NCBI GenBank assembly: GCA_002224055.1
Contig: AZLU01000110.1
Coordinates: forward strand, 1 to 64,000
Length of the DNA stretch: 64,000 nt
Direction: 5' to 3'
Source of the DNA: Pezizomycotina sp. ARF18
Lineage: Eukaryota; Ascomycota
Below are positions 1-12,434 of the stretch, piece after piece. A program made the position numbers and the translations under genes. Below the pieces are notes generated by a model that did no database searches, was not told where the DNA came from, and saw only the letters and a list, made by a program, of their open reading frames with translations. Each line of letters begins with the position of its first letter. Positions within the stretch are counted from its first letter, which is position 1.

Positions 1-1287
1 GAGAGGAAAAGAATTGGGGTTTGTGAGCCGGTGGAATTTCAAGGCAAAAAGAAGGTAACAAGGTAGAAATGTTTGAAAACGGCAATTTTGGAAATTTCAT
101 TTTCCTTTCTCTTCTCGAGGAGCAAAAAATTGGATATCCAAACTAAGTCGGTAGTTTAGATTAATCGATCGGTTGTTGTACCTTTGAGATTCCGGCCTCG
201 TGGTCCGGAAGGTAATCTTAGCTAGAGTGCCTTTCCCGCTCTTATTGTTGTGCTTGTTGCCATGCTTCCCTTGTTGATGCGATCCTAACGAAAAAACACA
301 GGTTTATTCGAGTTAGCATTGCTGCGGTCGCCTGCGCATGAAAAACTGCGCCGGGAAATAGTTCCAAAGAGACGTTACCTTCAAGACTGGCAACCATTGC
401 TTAAAATAGTGTTCTTTTGACAGCAGAAATCGGATGATGATGATGATGATGATGGAGATGGAGATGGGAAGAAGTGCTACCGGCAAAGTTGTGACGGAGA
501 TGGAGTTAGCTTGACACTCCTAGGATGCAAGAGAAAGAGAATGGGAAAAGACGCTAACACTATGAAGTATTACTTCAGAGCTGCACCTCTGGAGACCGAT
601 TAGAAATGGTCCAGGCAAAGAAAGAGGGAAGGAAACGTTGAATTGTTGTTCGATGTTTGATGTTGGCAGAAGTTGACGATCGCGGTTTGAAAATAATAAT
701 AGGAACAGGAAAGGGGAAAAAGGAATAATAATAAACTTTATAACAACGAGAGGAAAAGCTAATAATTAAACTAACAAAGGAAAAAACGTCGCGCCTCCTT
801 TTGGATTTGAGGCTTGACATATCTCACGTGCGGTGAATTAAAAAAGTGGCAAAGCAATTTAGCGGGCTTTTTCCGAAAACCCGTTTTTTCTCGACCCCAA
901 AATTTTTTCCCGCTGTATCCTCTGAGCTCTGTTGCCCCTTTTTTTTTTTTTACTTCCACATCGCCGAGGGAAAAAATCGGTTTTCCGTTTCGGCCATTCA
1001 CTATTTAAGCTATTAAGAGACTCTATAAGTAGCATTCCAGTATTTATTTGGAAGAACGGCCCCGTTCTTTTTCTTTTCTTTCAAGTCGTCTTTTTTACAA
1101 TCGTCGCCATACTGCTTCTGGTACTGCATAAGCTCCTTGTACGACAGAGAAAGGAAAAAAAAAAAAAAGAGGCTCCATTGCTGTTTTCTTATCGTTGTAC
1201 TATTATTACGACAAACATCGTTAGGTTCCCTACAACTTCGCTATACGCACCTACAAGTAACCCTTATACAATTTCAAATCGTTCGTC
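1..1287. other. 5' spacer, no gene recognised
   Basis: I see no recognisable protein here. The stretch holds a (GAT)7 microsatellite at 433-453 followed by a GGAGAT-rich purine run, and T-rich and A-rich runs near 940-952 and 1157-1168. The last few hundred bases before 1288 are likely promoter and leader of the heme lyase gene. The plus-strand open reading near 425-600 is acidic only because of the GAT repeat and has no family resemblance. Confidence 0.5.
433..453. repeat. (GAT)7 microsatellite
   Basis: Seven perfect GAT units, followed directly by imperfect GGAGAT units. Simple sequence in a non-coding stretch. Confidence 0.9.
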
Positions 1288-2414
1288 ATGGGTTGGTTTT
1301 GGGCCGATGCTCCAGCGGCCGAATCGAATCGCCCGACGAGGCCTCACGGTCGCAACGTGAGCGGCGCACCCCCGGTAAGCTCAGAGGAGAAATCTTTTTT
1401 TCCAGCTTTTTCAAATCACCTTTTACCTCTCAAAAAGCTTAACTGTTACTCTACCAATAGCCCGGTTGCCGATGCACAAAAGCTCCAGCGCTACCAACGG
1501 CTCCATAGCTCCCCTCGCCCCTGCTCCCGCTCCCACTACCGCCGCCGCCACACCACCGCAGAGACACAATCGTGGTCTTCCGCCTCAACCCCTAAACATG
1601 ATGCCGACACTCTCCCAAAACCGCCAACCGGACCAGAAAACCGTCCTCTCCACATCGCGCACGACCAGCACAATACTAAAGGTTCCGTGGGGGAGGAAGG
1701 TCACTGGGAGTACCCTCGCACAGCAGATGTACAACGCCCTCCTGAGGAAGGGTTACACTGATACCCCGAGGACGCCGTGGAATCTATGGTCGCGGTGCAT
1801 AATTTCTTGAATGAAGGGGCGTGGCAGGAGATCGAGAGCTGGGAGAGGCAGTTCGGCGGCGGCGTCGTTAGGGGTTGGAGGATCGCTTCTTCGGTGGGAA
1901 GTTCGAGGAGGTAGCGGGAGCAGCACTTGTGGTGGCGCCGCCGAGATTGCTGAGGTTCATGGGACGGGCCGAGCGAGCCGACGCCGAAGGCTAAGATGCT
2001 GAATATGCTCGGGAGGGGTGTCCCAGCAAGTTTGGGTGAGTAACGAGAAAAGCATTCCAGAAGATAATACTAGAAATAGAAAAAAGAAATAGACTAAAGC
2101 CATGTTTTGGATAGTGGACCGCTGCCGTTCGACCGCCACGACTGGTTCATCTTGAGGCAACCGGCGTTCGATCCACGTTACCGCGGAGAAGCCGAGCCGG
2201 TCGAAGTGCGCTACGTGATCGACTACGAGGAACCTCCCGAGCCTACCGGAGAACCGGTGTTCTACCTCGACGTCCGGCCGGCGCTCGACGACCTACAGCC
2301 GTGATAGAAAGGGCCGTACGGTGGGGAGGCGACGTCTGGTGGAGGGCGAGCGGCGCTATCTGCGGGAGGAGAAACGGAGAAGGAGAAGGAAGAGAGGCAG
2401 TTTGGAGGTTCTAG
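1288..2414 (+). CDS. CYC3: Cytochrome c heme lyase (holocytochrome c synthase)
   Basis: This enzyme attaches heme to apocytochrome c through thioether bonds in the mitochondrial intermembrane space. The start [11 protein letters not shown] matches the fungal family's N-terminus. An intron begins at GTAAGC (1375) and ends near 1460, just before an MHKSSS stretch. Later blocks include [20 protein letters not shown], a second intron from GTGAGT near 2036 to about 2112, then [27 protein letters not shown] and finally [10 protein letters not shown] near 2320-2350, all conserved family blocks. The reading frame changes several times (near 1890, 1985, 2025 and 2300), and each change fits one lost base in a short run. 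The stop at 2414 is for the last frame and is less certain than the rest. The family identity is firm; exact splice and end positions are not. Confidence 0.85.
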
Positions 2415-3539
2415 TATGCGGGGTTTGAAAAATTTTTTTATTGCGCAGGTTCTCTGATATTGTTATTTATTAATTCTTTCTTTCTTTCTTTTTTTTTGGC
2501 ATCGCGGGAAGGTATTTTTTAATCGGTCTTGTTTCCTTTCATCACCGTAGTTTAAAAAAAAAAGCAAAGTGGCATGCTCATGCAAAAAAGAAACGGCGCA
2601 AAATGTCTGTATTAGTCTCTGATTATCTCTACTCTTCTCTTCCTCCGGCTCTCGTCCATTATTCTGGTATCCGAAAAAAGGGTTCGCATTGATCACTTAA
2701 AATACTACGTCGGTCTTCTGGATCCATTGCAAAGGCCATGTTGAATTGGATGTCTATTTCATGAATTCAAATGGTACTATCGATATAAATATGTATATGC
2801 CTTATACTCGTATAACAAAAAAAACAGGTAAAGTATGTACACAGTAAGCCGTTTCGTTAAGTTGTAACTGGTAAACCCGAATCAATACAAGGGTATGGAT
2901 GAAAGGATGGCCACGCTAGGAAAATGTTGATCAAGGCAGAGAGAGGAGAAAAGGAAAGATAAACAAAAGAAAAAGAAAGATAAAGTAGACGAAATAAGAC
3001 TTGGAATGAGAGTGGTGAAAGTATGATGAATCTTGAGTTGATTCGAGTGAAACAAACTACGAAGAGAGAAGAATTTGACAATTTAACTAATGCTTATGAA
3101 AAAGGAAAGAAAGGAAGGAAGAAAGAAACCGAAGATACACCAGAACAACTTGCAATTCAAAAAAAAAAAAAAAAAAAGACGAAAGGAATGAAAATTGCGG
3201 GCTATCATAACAAAACCAGAAAAGGAAGAAAGATTGGACGTGAAATCTATGGCACAATTTGAGAAGTATAGCGGGAAATAAGTAACAAATCGAAATGAGA
3301 TGGGAGACGAAGGCACAAAGGAAAATATATATATATATATATATAATACTTGAGGGGAGGATGCACGGAAGAGAAAGATAAAATAGTAATTGAGAGTATA
3401 ATAACCTAGATAGAACCAGTCAAAAGATGTATATGCAGTTGGTTCAATAAATAAAATTTATATATTTCATGAGGTACCCAATCGAGTTGTTTATGGAAAT
3501 GATAACTGGTGCCTCCTCGAGGTACGCCGACGATTGTAC
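2415..3539. other. Spacer between heme lyase and SIP5
   Basis: No gene recognised. The stretch contains a TTTC/TTTT run near 2475-2498, purine-rich low-complexity sequence near 2930-3180 with an A18 run, and an (AT)10 tract near 3325-3344. It lies between two convergent genes, so it is probably 3' UTR plus spacer. Confidence 0.5.
3325..3344. repeat. (AT)10 microsatellite
   Basis: About ten AT units in the spacer downstream of both flanking convergent genes. Confidence 0.85.
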
Positions 3540-5928
3540 CTATACACGCTGTTCTTTGGTATCGGAAGTTCTGCCTTCAAGGGGCTGCTGATTTCTTGAA
3601 CTGAGGCGGGATTCTTCGAGGCTAGGACTTGCCATTGGATTCATTTCGGACTGCAGCCTTGAAGGTTGGCTCGAAGAGCTCGGTTGAGCATCCGATGCAT
3701 TCTCCACGTGACCTGAAGCCATAATACTGTCCTTGCTGTCCGCATTCTCTCGTCCTCGTCGTCCATGAGTGTCTGGGTGAGGCTTTGGAGTTAAACATGG
3801 GTTCGTTGCCGGCGCCATCATCCTCATCACCGCTTGCAGCGCCGCTATGAAGGTTGCTCGTGTACCGAGGGCGCTATCTGCGCCACGCGGGCCACTTTGC
3901 TCGCTGGAGCCAGATGAAGACCTGACAGAGGAGCGCCAGTAGGCCCTTGCTTCTGCCCTGCGTGTTTAACGACGTTGGAAGGCCCAACAGGAGCGGGGAT
4001 GAAGCTGTAGCTCTGGTTCCTCATCTCCGGCATCTTCCCTTCCCGGTAGCCGACGTCGTGCCTTTCGCTTTCTCTTTTCTTTCTTCTTATTTTCCTTCTC
4101 CTCCTTACGTTTCCTCTCCTCCTCCTCCGCCAGACTTAGTCTTATCGCCTCCATGAGCATCATTTCTTCCAAATCCATTAACCGACTTCTTCTCTGCTCG
4201 CCGCCTCTGCCAAGGATATTTGGAAGGACTGGCGGACCTTGCTCAGTGTAGTAGTATCGCTAGTGTAACAGGAGGTGCGCTAACAACATTTCCATACTTG
4301 TCGCACCTGGATTAACATTGCTGGCACTAGTCCGCCCATTGTTGTTTCCATTGTTTTCACGGTCCTTCTGAAAGTAAAGGGCCGGGTCGAACTTCCGCCC
4401 ATACCGCTCATCAAGAATGCGGCCGTGTGGAGAGCAGTAGCGGCAGCAGCCCGTCTGGCTTGCTGATTGCGAGCGTGGGCAAGTTTGGCAGACCAATCGG
4501 GTCGGATCATATCCGTTGTGATGACTTCGGATGAAGTCGCCGCAACCTTGCTCCTTCTGAGTCCCGTTGGAGAAGAAGGCAAGGAGGACATTGATGAGGT
4601 AGCAGATTGTGGGAGAGGGAAGACATTTGGTGAGGAGATACGGATGCTGCTGGGAGCTGTAGATTAATCCCGGCGGAACGGTGGCGGGGAAAAGGTAATC
4701 CCAAAATTGATCTCCTTACAGAAAGGCACGAGGCGGGCTCGACACTAGCTGCTCTGAAGGGCCATCTCGGCCGGCCTGGCGTTTGGCGAATTTGGAGGCG
4801 AAAATTCGGGCGGATGCGGGTCGGCACGTTTAATTTGGACAAAGCATTCCGAGCATATTGGCTGTCGCAGCACCGTTTCTGTTAAGGAACGAGGGTAATA
4901 CAAGAAACAGATCGGACACTCGCTGGCGTCTTTGTACAGCACCGCTTCGACAGGGCGATTATTATCGTACCGATTCCTATGTTCGATTCGATTGGGACTC
5001 CGGTACGGATACATTAGACCCAACTTTTGATCCAGTGGATATTCCCAAAGTTTTAGCCCTAAGTCGGAGAAATGACGAAGACCGGACGGACCGGGCAACG
5101 AGACGTTAGATTCTGCAGCAGATGAAGAGGATGGAGATTTATCAGAGGCATACGATTGGGCACGTGATCGCTGAGCGGCTGGAAGGCCAAGCTTGCTAGG
5201 GTCTGCATCTGCAGCCGGAAGCGGTAGTCCCCTAGCTACAGCAACTAGTTGAGTATCTGTCCAGTCCGATTCGTGATCCGACAAGCCTCTCCAGAATGGA
5301 GCAAGACGCCGCTCGATCTGAAGTTAAACTGACATCAGCACCAGATTGCATTGCATTTTGCATGGCAGGCTCTCTCTCAAGCCAGGGTCGGAGCCTTGCT
5401 TGGGCAACGTTATATCGTCCGTGAAGTATAAGATCTGTTCATTTACCTGAAGCTGCCGAACGACTTTCAAGGAATATCCTCAGGTCCAACGTAGAACCTA
5501 GTGTGACGAGGTAGCCTCCTACAAACATTGTCAGAGTCCTTAAGAGAAAGTTTTGTGGCCGAAGAAAAGGGAGTATATATAATAGTACGTACCATCAACG
5601 GATTCTTCAGCCATACTCCTTTCACGCTCTCGAACCCGCTCTCTTTGGCGTTCCTTTTCCCTCTCAGCCCTTCGCTCTTCTTTTGTCCTATAATCTTCTC
5701 TTCCCGGTCACGGTCGCGCTCACGGCTGATCCGCCCAGCCCAGAAGCGTGCTTTCTAGATTCCGGCTGGAATGGTGTCTCCCGCTCCTCCGGGTGTTGAT
5801 GTCCGTTCGGGTGTTTGTCCAGGTGAGACTGTGAACCCGATGGTCCGGCCGAAGGTGTCGATCGGAATGGTGATGCGAATGGTGTGAGGGGTCAAGGATC
5901 CCCGCTCCTTCGTCGAGGTGTTGCCCAT
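3540..5928 (-). CDS. SIP5: SIP5 protein (Snf1-interacting, zinc-binding)
   Basis: Homologue of yeast Sip5, a protein reported to bind the Snf1 kinase and the Reg1/Glc7 phosphatase. The chosen start gives MGNTSTKERG, the family N-terminus with a myristoylation-type Gly2. Then come a charged segment EREKERQRERVRERERSM, EESVDG, an intron (GTACGT near 5590), GGYLVT and a YVGPEDI-like block, another intron after KVVRQLQ, then IERRLAPFWRGLSDHESDWT. The zinc-binding core is ECPICFLYYP, followed by QPICSECFVQIKR: two Cys-x2-Cys pairs. Further on, MDLEEMMLMEAIRLSLAEEE resembles the ubiquitin-interacting-type helix seen in this family. A Ser-rich tail ends at 3540. Several frame changes interrupt the middle (for example near 4700 and 4500) and look like lost single bases. 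The gene is convergent with the heme lyase and has a long 5' flank. Confidence 0.85.
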
Positions 5929-6978
5929 GGTTCAAAGATTCTTGAGGGAAATCAAAATCAGTACGAGAATGACCGGGGAGCGCCCGCTGTGCAGAATTAT
6001 GCAATGAACAGATACTGTGGATGTAATCGACGAAAGCCAGAAGAAAATCAGAGGACAGATGAAACGAGAAGTATGACGGAAAGACGAAAAAAGTTTTAGT
6101 TTGAACAATTAGAGTTAACTTTTGTGGAGGGAGACTTTGGTGACGAAACATCTGCGGTGAGATCGAAACTACCGTTTTTTCACTTACGTAAATATTTAGC
6201 AGTAATTTTTTTCTTGGTCTGATCGGAGAAAAGAATTTTTGGCTGCTCTCGTCTCCTCCCTCAATCCTATTTCGCGCCGAAAATGGCCATGCGATTGAAG
6301 GCGGCTTTTTCGTTTTCGTGTTCGCCAACTCCTAGCTCTTTTTTCCTTCTTCTCCAGGCAAGAAAGACGACTCCCTATTGAATAACCTAGGCCTTATCGC
6401 GCGTAAGAACAGTAGTATATATTTTAGGCTGTGGTTGGCGTATATATCTTCCGTTCTCAGTCTCTTGACACTAGATCGATGTCTCCGGTTTCTTTCTCCA
6501 CCGGGGCGATCCGATGAAAATTTCCCCCACTCTCGAAACGTAAGACCAATGAGGAGAGATAAGAAGGTCCCAAAGTAAAATGATTGAGAACGTTTGAAGC
6601 AGCTTTACCTGACCAATCGTTTTCGCGCGGCTGAATAAGAACAAGAAGAAGAGTACGAAGTATAGCTCGCAAAATAAGATGGAAAGAATAGGAAAAAGAG
6701 AAAAGGGAGAGAGAAAGAGGCGAGGAAGTGAGTGGGTTTGGGTAGTAAGGCAATGATGGGGGATGATGGAAGGATGATATGGGGGGTAAGAGGGGCAAGG
6801 GGGAAAATGACTAGCACGGCTAACAAAGCAGAAGGAGCGGCACTAAAAACCCAGTAAGTAGATAAACCTGCCAACAATACGGTCTACAGAGTGGGAAGAA
6901 TAGGGAGAAAGAAGAAAAGATAAGAGTAAGAAATATAAATGGGCTAGAGATATTGAAAAAAAAAAGAGACGATAATAA

Positions 6979-7010
<32 letters not shown>

Positions 7011-9130
7011 AAATAAATAAATAATATAAACACTTAACAAGCACTGCTTATACTTGATAGCAGCAGTACCAGTAACAATACGAGAGATAACGCAATTCTT
7101 CTGTGCAAGAAGAAAGTGCCTGTCTATGCACAAAAAAAAATAAGTAAGTAAATAAATAAATAATAAATAAGCACCTCTCTCTCTCTTTCTTCTCCAGATT
7201 TTTTATTGGCCTTGGTTCCTCTTTGTTTGTTACCCCAGTGCAGAGATTTCCCTTTTCCCTTTTTTTTTTTTTTTTTTTTTCTTTTTTTTTTATCACTTTC
7301 TGCCCTCAGGGTGCTTTTTTATATTCCCCCCACACAACCACACTCTAACTTGACAACCAGCTCCTTGGACTCTTTGGTCCTCCGCATGAAATGAAAAAAT
7401 AAAAAAAAATAAAAAATGAAATTCGTCCAAAGGCATCTATCTAATCACGAACGGGTGCCTGTTATATTCAAATCTCCCTATCATCTTATTGTCTTCTAGT
7501 CATCTAATAAGTCACTCGGTATCTTTTGACCGCAAGCAAGAAGGGAAAAAAATAGCACGCGAAATTTCCCTCTGTTATAAAGCTAGCCGGGACAGGAGGT
7601 GATCAGCCGAAGGCTTCCCAAAGTCTGGAGGGTCGGAGAGGTTCGGCATGTGAGGGAGATTGGAAGAAATGGAGGTGAGAGGCAAAAAAAAAACACTCCA
7701 GCGTCCGAAAGGCTGGCCTAGGGGTCTGGAATCCGGATATATTCAGCAAATGACCGTTGGCCTTCTTCCAATAAACAAACAGTAATACTGGTAAGTCCCG
7801 TGGTATTACAAGCTCTGGAATGAAAAAAGGTGGAGAGGAGAGAAAAAGAGGAAAAAGAAAAGTGGGACATGCGGCACAACCACGCGGTATGAGCTCCACT
7901 TTCTTTTAACTCTTCAGAGTCTTCACGCGATCCACCACAAGTAGCCACGATATTTTCCATGTAAGTAGGGGGTATTTACTTATTTTTCGTCCCATTTTGT
8001 TAAGGTCCTAGTGTGAGCTCATTAGCAGATCCCGTAGTGCCCTCGAAGTTATCTTTGTCGCTATTTCTTTTAGATTCCCTTATTTGTACTGTCTGCACCG
8101 GAATATATCTTTTCTCTAGGTAACTTTCCCTAGGCTGATAAACAGTGACCACACCTCGCATGATAAGGGAATTTTTCCGAGATGAAAAAGAAATCGCTCG
8201 GCGCCGCCAGGCATTGAACGGGCAATTTCGCTAAAGATATAAAATTAAAGAGTCAAAACTCGATCGGATACCTTCTCCAAGACTCAAGGTGTAACATCTA
8301 GCCCTGTCTGGATTTCAGCCCTGGGAAAGGGTCCGGTCCGTCCGAGCGACTGGGATACCACCGTATCTCACTAATAGCCGGATGCTAACATTGTTTTGAA
8401 AAGAGATCGCTTCTCTGTCGTCCAGGCTCCCGTTCTTTGAAATACAATAATTCTACTGACTATTCTCAAGTTATACGAACTTCTATTCTTTTCGGCGTAC
8501 TGTTGAAGTATAAATTATTATATTTCTACGCTTGCAAATTTTTTATCGTTATAAAGATTGAATTGAACAGAGTCATATCAAACAAACCAAAAAGTTGATC
8601 TCAAATATTCTATATACATCATTTGACTCCCTTCCTCCGTGGAAGATTCATGAAGAAGTGATGTAATTTGCAGCAAGCTGTGCTTGTAAGGGCTTTTTTT
8701 CGGCAAAGGCGAGATATTCGTTAAGACCAAGTTCAGGGATTTCTGTGGGTTTTCAGTTTCTTGCTCTCGAATTCGCCAATGAGAGCGAGTGGAGCGAGAT
8801 ATTTGACTCAATTTCCAACCCACGTGCAAACGTGAACGCGCTCGCGATCCTACCAAATCCTTTAGCAACCAGAAATCTATTTAAACATCCCTTTTCCACC
8901 CAATTGCTTTTGATATATTAAATTTTCTATAGAAGAACATTTGAAAGGGATCTTCTTTTAAATAATTACAGGAAATATACGCTACCAGCACACGTAGTTA
9001 GAAAGCACGACCTAACCCCAGGCTCTGTTCAATATACGCTTGCTATCGCGATCAATATATCAACCTATACTAAATCATACCAAACACCAAAAATTTCGTC
9101 ACGATTCTTCCCAAATCACCTCTCCACAAA
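5929..9130. other. Long spacer upstream of SIP5 and MGMT
   Basis: A 3.2 kb divergent spacer. It is low complexity for much of its length: AAAT tandem units near 6979-7023 and again near 7143-7170, T runs near 7259-7290, and a pyrimidine-rich strand near 6600-6900. A minus-strand open frame at 7718-7960 (start MENIVATCGGSREDSEELK) is the only stretch with ordinary composition, but it has no recognised family. I could not support a tRNA near 8190-8290 (see rejected items). Confidence 0.5.
6979..7023. repeat. AAAT/AATA tetranucleotide tract
   Basis: About eleven four-base A-rich units, slightly interrupted. A second shorter tract of the same type lies near 7143-7170. Confidence 0.85.
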
Positions 9131-9611
9131 ATGGTCACTTCACTAGCGTCGACCCCTTCGTCGCCGGCCGTGACGCCGTTCCAAAAGGTTCGTTTCGTTC
9201 CCCTTTCCCCATTTAATCTTACCGGCTCCCACTCACAACACCACATGCACAAATCCATATACTAACCACCTCCCCCCCCTTTTTTTATCAAAAAACAGAA
9301 AGTCTACGACCTCCTCTGCCAAATCCCCGAAGGGAAAGTATCAACGTACGCCCACCTCTCCGCCGCCCTAAACTCCTCGCCGCGCGCCGTAGGCGGTGCC
9401 TGCCGCCGGAACCCGTTCGCGCCCGAGGTCCCTGCCACAGGATAATCGCCAGCACAGGTTACATCGGCGCTTTATGGGCGATTGGAAGAAGGCGCCCAGC
9501 GGGATAAACTGTGATAAGAAGCTTGAGCTGCTGAAGGGTGAGGGCGTGCAGTTTACGGAGGACGGGTTTATTAGGGATAAGGGGATGGTGTGGAATGGGT
9601 TTAAGGTGTGA
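9131..9611 (+). CDS. MGT1: O6-methylguanine-DNA methyltransferase
   Basis: This suicide DNA-repair protein moves the alkyl group from O6-alkylguanine to its own cysteine. Exon 1 (9131-9187) encodes MVTSLASTPSSPAVTPFQK. An intron of 111 bases follows, with an ACTAAC branch point near 9261. Exon 2 begins KVYDLLCQIPEGKVSTYAHL. The active-site motif reads VPCHRII once one missing base in GTCCC(C)TGC is allowed near 9431. The cysteine is present, so this is a true transferase and not an Atl1-type protein with Trp at that place. A second missing G, near 9472, separates GYIG from FMGDWK. The last frame continues to LELLKGEGVQFTEDGFI and the TGA at 9611. The total, about 123 residues, is short for the family and corresponds to the C-terminal catalytic domain alone. 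Confidence 0.85.
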
Positions 9612-10077
9612 TAAGGGATGGGGTGTGAGGAAAGGGGATGGGAGATTGTATAGTAGGGAGAAATTGGTTGTTGTGTGGTGGATATGATTTGTAAGAGGAT
9701 TTGGATTCATCAGCGTCCGGGTTTATATTAGAAAAATGAGATTGATAGTAAATTCATCGGGTTTTCAGATTCTTCGGTCAGCTTCACGATCTTTTCAAGT
9801 TAGGGTTTATGTAGACTTCTTGAACAACCCGAAAAAAAACAAAATTCATATATCCCCGCTGTTTTGTGCTGCTAAACTAAAACTAGACGTCTGCTAATTC
9901 ATAATTTGAGCAGAGATAATTTTTTTTTTTTGCGATCATTACGACAACAAATGAAACAGTAAAACATGAAAAATCATTCCTTCCTCATTAATAGCGAACC
10001 TTCCAAAGTTCTCATTTTCGTTCCTTGCAATGATAAATTCAATTTATTCTTCTTTACTTTCCCAAACACTATTTGTG
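9612..10077. other. Spacer between convergent genes
   Basis: No gene seen. This is AT-rich 3' sequence of the methyltransferase and the Vip1-like gene, with a T13 run near 9920. Confidence 0.5.
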
Positions 10078-11144
10078 TCAGTGCCCGCAGTTCGTGCAGG
10101 TGCAGGCTCCAGGCGTGCAAGTGCAACCCTGCGCGCCAACAGAGCAATCGCACGACGTCTTGGCTTCCTTCGCCTCTCCACCGGCAACGGGGGCCGTCGA
10201 AGCATGACTAGCAGAAGAAGTGGCCTGCTGACCACCTTGCTGCCGCTGCTGTCCCAGAGGACCTCCCTGCGCAGCGTGCTTCTCGTCCGCGAGCCTGCGG
10301 GCCTCGGTATGAATATCGACGACCTGCTTGTGCGCCTGCGCGTAAAAGTCCCTGATCTTGCGCTTATTCTCCGCACCCACAACCTTCTCGAAGTAGATGT
10401 TGGCGGTGTTGAACGCCTGGCCAGCCTTGTCGCTGACCTTGTAGGTCTCGTCGACGGAGCGGCGGTGTTGACGGGGTGGAGCTTCGAATCCACGTAGGCG
10501 AGGTAGTCGGTGAACCTCTTCGAGATGCCGTGCTTCTTGTCGAGGTCGATGCCGCGCTGGAGGGCGTGGTCGCCGATGACGTAGCCGCGGGAGAGGTACT
10601 CGGCGAAGATGGCAGCGCGGGGCTTGTCTTCCTGCTTCAGCTCGTCGGCGGCGCCGGTGGTCTGCTGGCCCGCCGCGAGCTCGTCGAGCGAGGAGGCAAC
10701 CTCGACCTTGACGGCCAAACCATTGAGCTCGGTGTTGTCGAGGAGACCTGTAGAACGTAGATATCCGTCAGTACTAAAATCCTAGATTATGTATAGCCAG
10801 GGAAAGAATGAGTTTTACTTACGAGCAGTCTGGGCGGCAGCATCACGCTTGAATGTTAACTGAGCCTTTCCTGGTTGCTTCTCGTTCGGTTCATAACTGA
10901 GATTGTCGATCTCACCGCTATAATCAATAGCAAGAATTAGTTAAGCATGTAGTCAAACCAAACGAACAAACAAACAAACTCTCTCGAATCACACGATCAG
11001 TCGTTTAGCACAAGAGGGGTGTGGGAAGGCTATAGACTGAAAATTCCAAAATTTTCACGTGAATTTCTTACAGTACGAGAAGAATTCCCTGAGCTCGTCG
11101 TCTCGGGTCTGAGGTGCGATATTGCTAACGTGGACAGTCGCCAT
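10078..11144 (-). CDS. Vip1-like RRM protein with Cys-rich tail
   Basis: RNA-recognition-motif protein of the fungal Vip1 family, whose role is poorly known. The start MATVHVSNIAPQTRDDELRE contains the RNP2-like strand VHVSNI. After an intron beginning GTAAGA near 11070, exon 2 gives GEIDNLSYEPNEKQPGKAQL, the rest of the RRM. A second intron lies near 10750-10828. The body has AIFAEYLSRGYVIGDHALQR and a helical region with KVVGAENKRKIRDFYAQAHK. The last 23 residues contain seven cysteines, mostly as CxC pairs (CDC, CTC, CTC, then NC), which resembles a small metal-binding tail. Frame changes near 10470 and one missing G at the first splice junction fit the window-wide base-loss pattern. The RRM and family assignment is good; the meaning of the tail is unknown. 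Confidence 0.8.
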
Positions 11145-11607
11145 TTTGCGTCTTAAAGGGTTTGTTTAAGTGGTTCCAAAGATATGATGTATATGAGAGT
11201 GGAGTTTGTTTGTGAGAAGTGGGAAGTAATTAATGGACTGAAGATCCTGTACAGCTGTATTGGTGCTTATTTATATATAAGTAAGTATTCAATTAGTGGA
11301 TATGTCCATTGCAAGTGTTGGTTCCTTTCAATTTTTAATGTGCGACGGAAAAGGTACGACCGAGATGACGAAATTAAAGACCACGTTATAAAAAAATCCA
11401 AGCACGAAAGATCGTCCACGCCACCCTCTTCTGCAAGGGGGACCGGCAGTTCATTGTTATTTTCTCTTAAAATTCAAATGGAATTTGATAGAATACCTAA
11501 GTACCTGTACTACCTACCGTGCGTGTTACCTTATTAAACTGCTAATAGCCAATCTTTAACGAATTTGCAATGGGAATATTTCTTGTGTTTTATTTTTTAT
11601 TTTGTTT

Positions 11608-11638
<31 letters not shown>

Positions 11639-12434
11639 TTTTCTTTTTTAAACAATAATAGAAGAAAATATAATCTATTTCTATTTATCTCTATTCTATA
11701 TTTATTTTCTAATTGACAGAGGGAGTGGCGTGTTTTCTTCGTTAAGTATTTAAGTAGTTATGTGAGGGGTAGCTGAAAAGTGTGCTAAGTGTTGGTGGGG
11801 TTCTATTAGCTTCTAGTTTACAAGCCGCGTACTACCGGGGCAGGGAAAGACTTGATAGATTGCAAGGAGGGGCAACTGCGATAAACTGACGTCAAAGCTG
11901 AAAAACAGCGAGAGCTCCACGCATGTGCTCTTCCGCCTTGGTAGCTACTTAGCCTAGCTGGCCACTTAGCGAGAGGTACATACAACAATTTTATTATACG
12001 TCCTCATAGTGGCAGAGCAGGAGCTTGACATCGATGGCAAAAGAACAACAAAAGTGAAGAAATCACCTGAAAAATCATATTTACGGCTAATATTAATGCG
12101 CTGGTAAAGAACGAGGTCACGAGGTCACGATGGTCCAGCTTCTGTTAAATATCATATGTAAGAGAGCGGTTGCGGTGATTTCAACAGACAAAAAGGTTGA
12201 ACAGATACACATGCAGGCAATGCAAAAGAACATGAACAAGAAGATATTGACAAAACGGATAAAACTAAAAAAAAAAAAAAAAAAAAAAAAAAAGCAGAGA
12301 GAGAGAGAAAGAAAGAAAAAAGAAAAAAAAGTATACTAAAGATACAAACACTATGTGCGGATGCAGCTCCTGTATATGCATAAGAGGTGAAAAATAGTCA
12401 AATACACAAAGTGAAGAAAATATACGACAAAGTT
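11145..12434. other. Spacer with TTTA tract and A27 run
   Basis: No gene recognised. It holds a TTTA tandem tract near 11607-11641, a nine-base direct repeat (GAGGTCACG) near 12111-12128, and an A27 run at 12267-12293 followed by GA/GAAA-rich sequence. Open frames here are encoded by the simple sequence itself. Confidence 0.5.
11607..11641. repeat. (TTTA)n microsatellite
   Basis: About eight to nine TTTA units in the spacer upstream of the Vip1-like gene. Confidence 0.85.

Noticed and set aside
1288-2414. Reading the frame-broken conserved genes as pseudogenes
   Set aside because: The same one-base-loss pattern affects nearly all unrelated essential genes while the protein motifs stay intact, which points to sequence error.
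8190-8290. Possible minus-strand tRNA with a B-box-like GTTCAATGC
   Set aside because: The flanking bases cannot form a T stem, no acceptor stem pairs, and no convincing anticodon arm is in register.
12130-12339. Lysine-rich plus-strand frame
   Set aside because: It is produced by the A27 run and the neighbouring GA-rich sequence.
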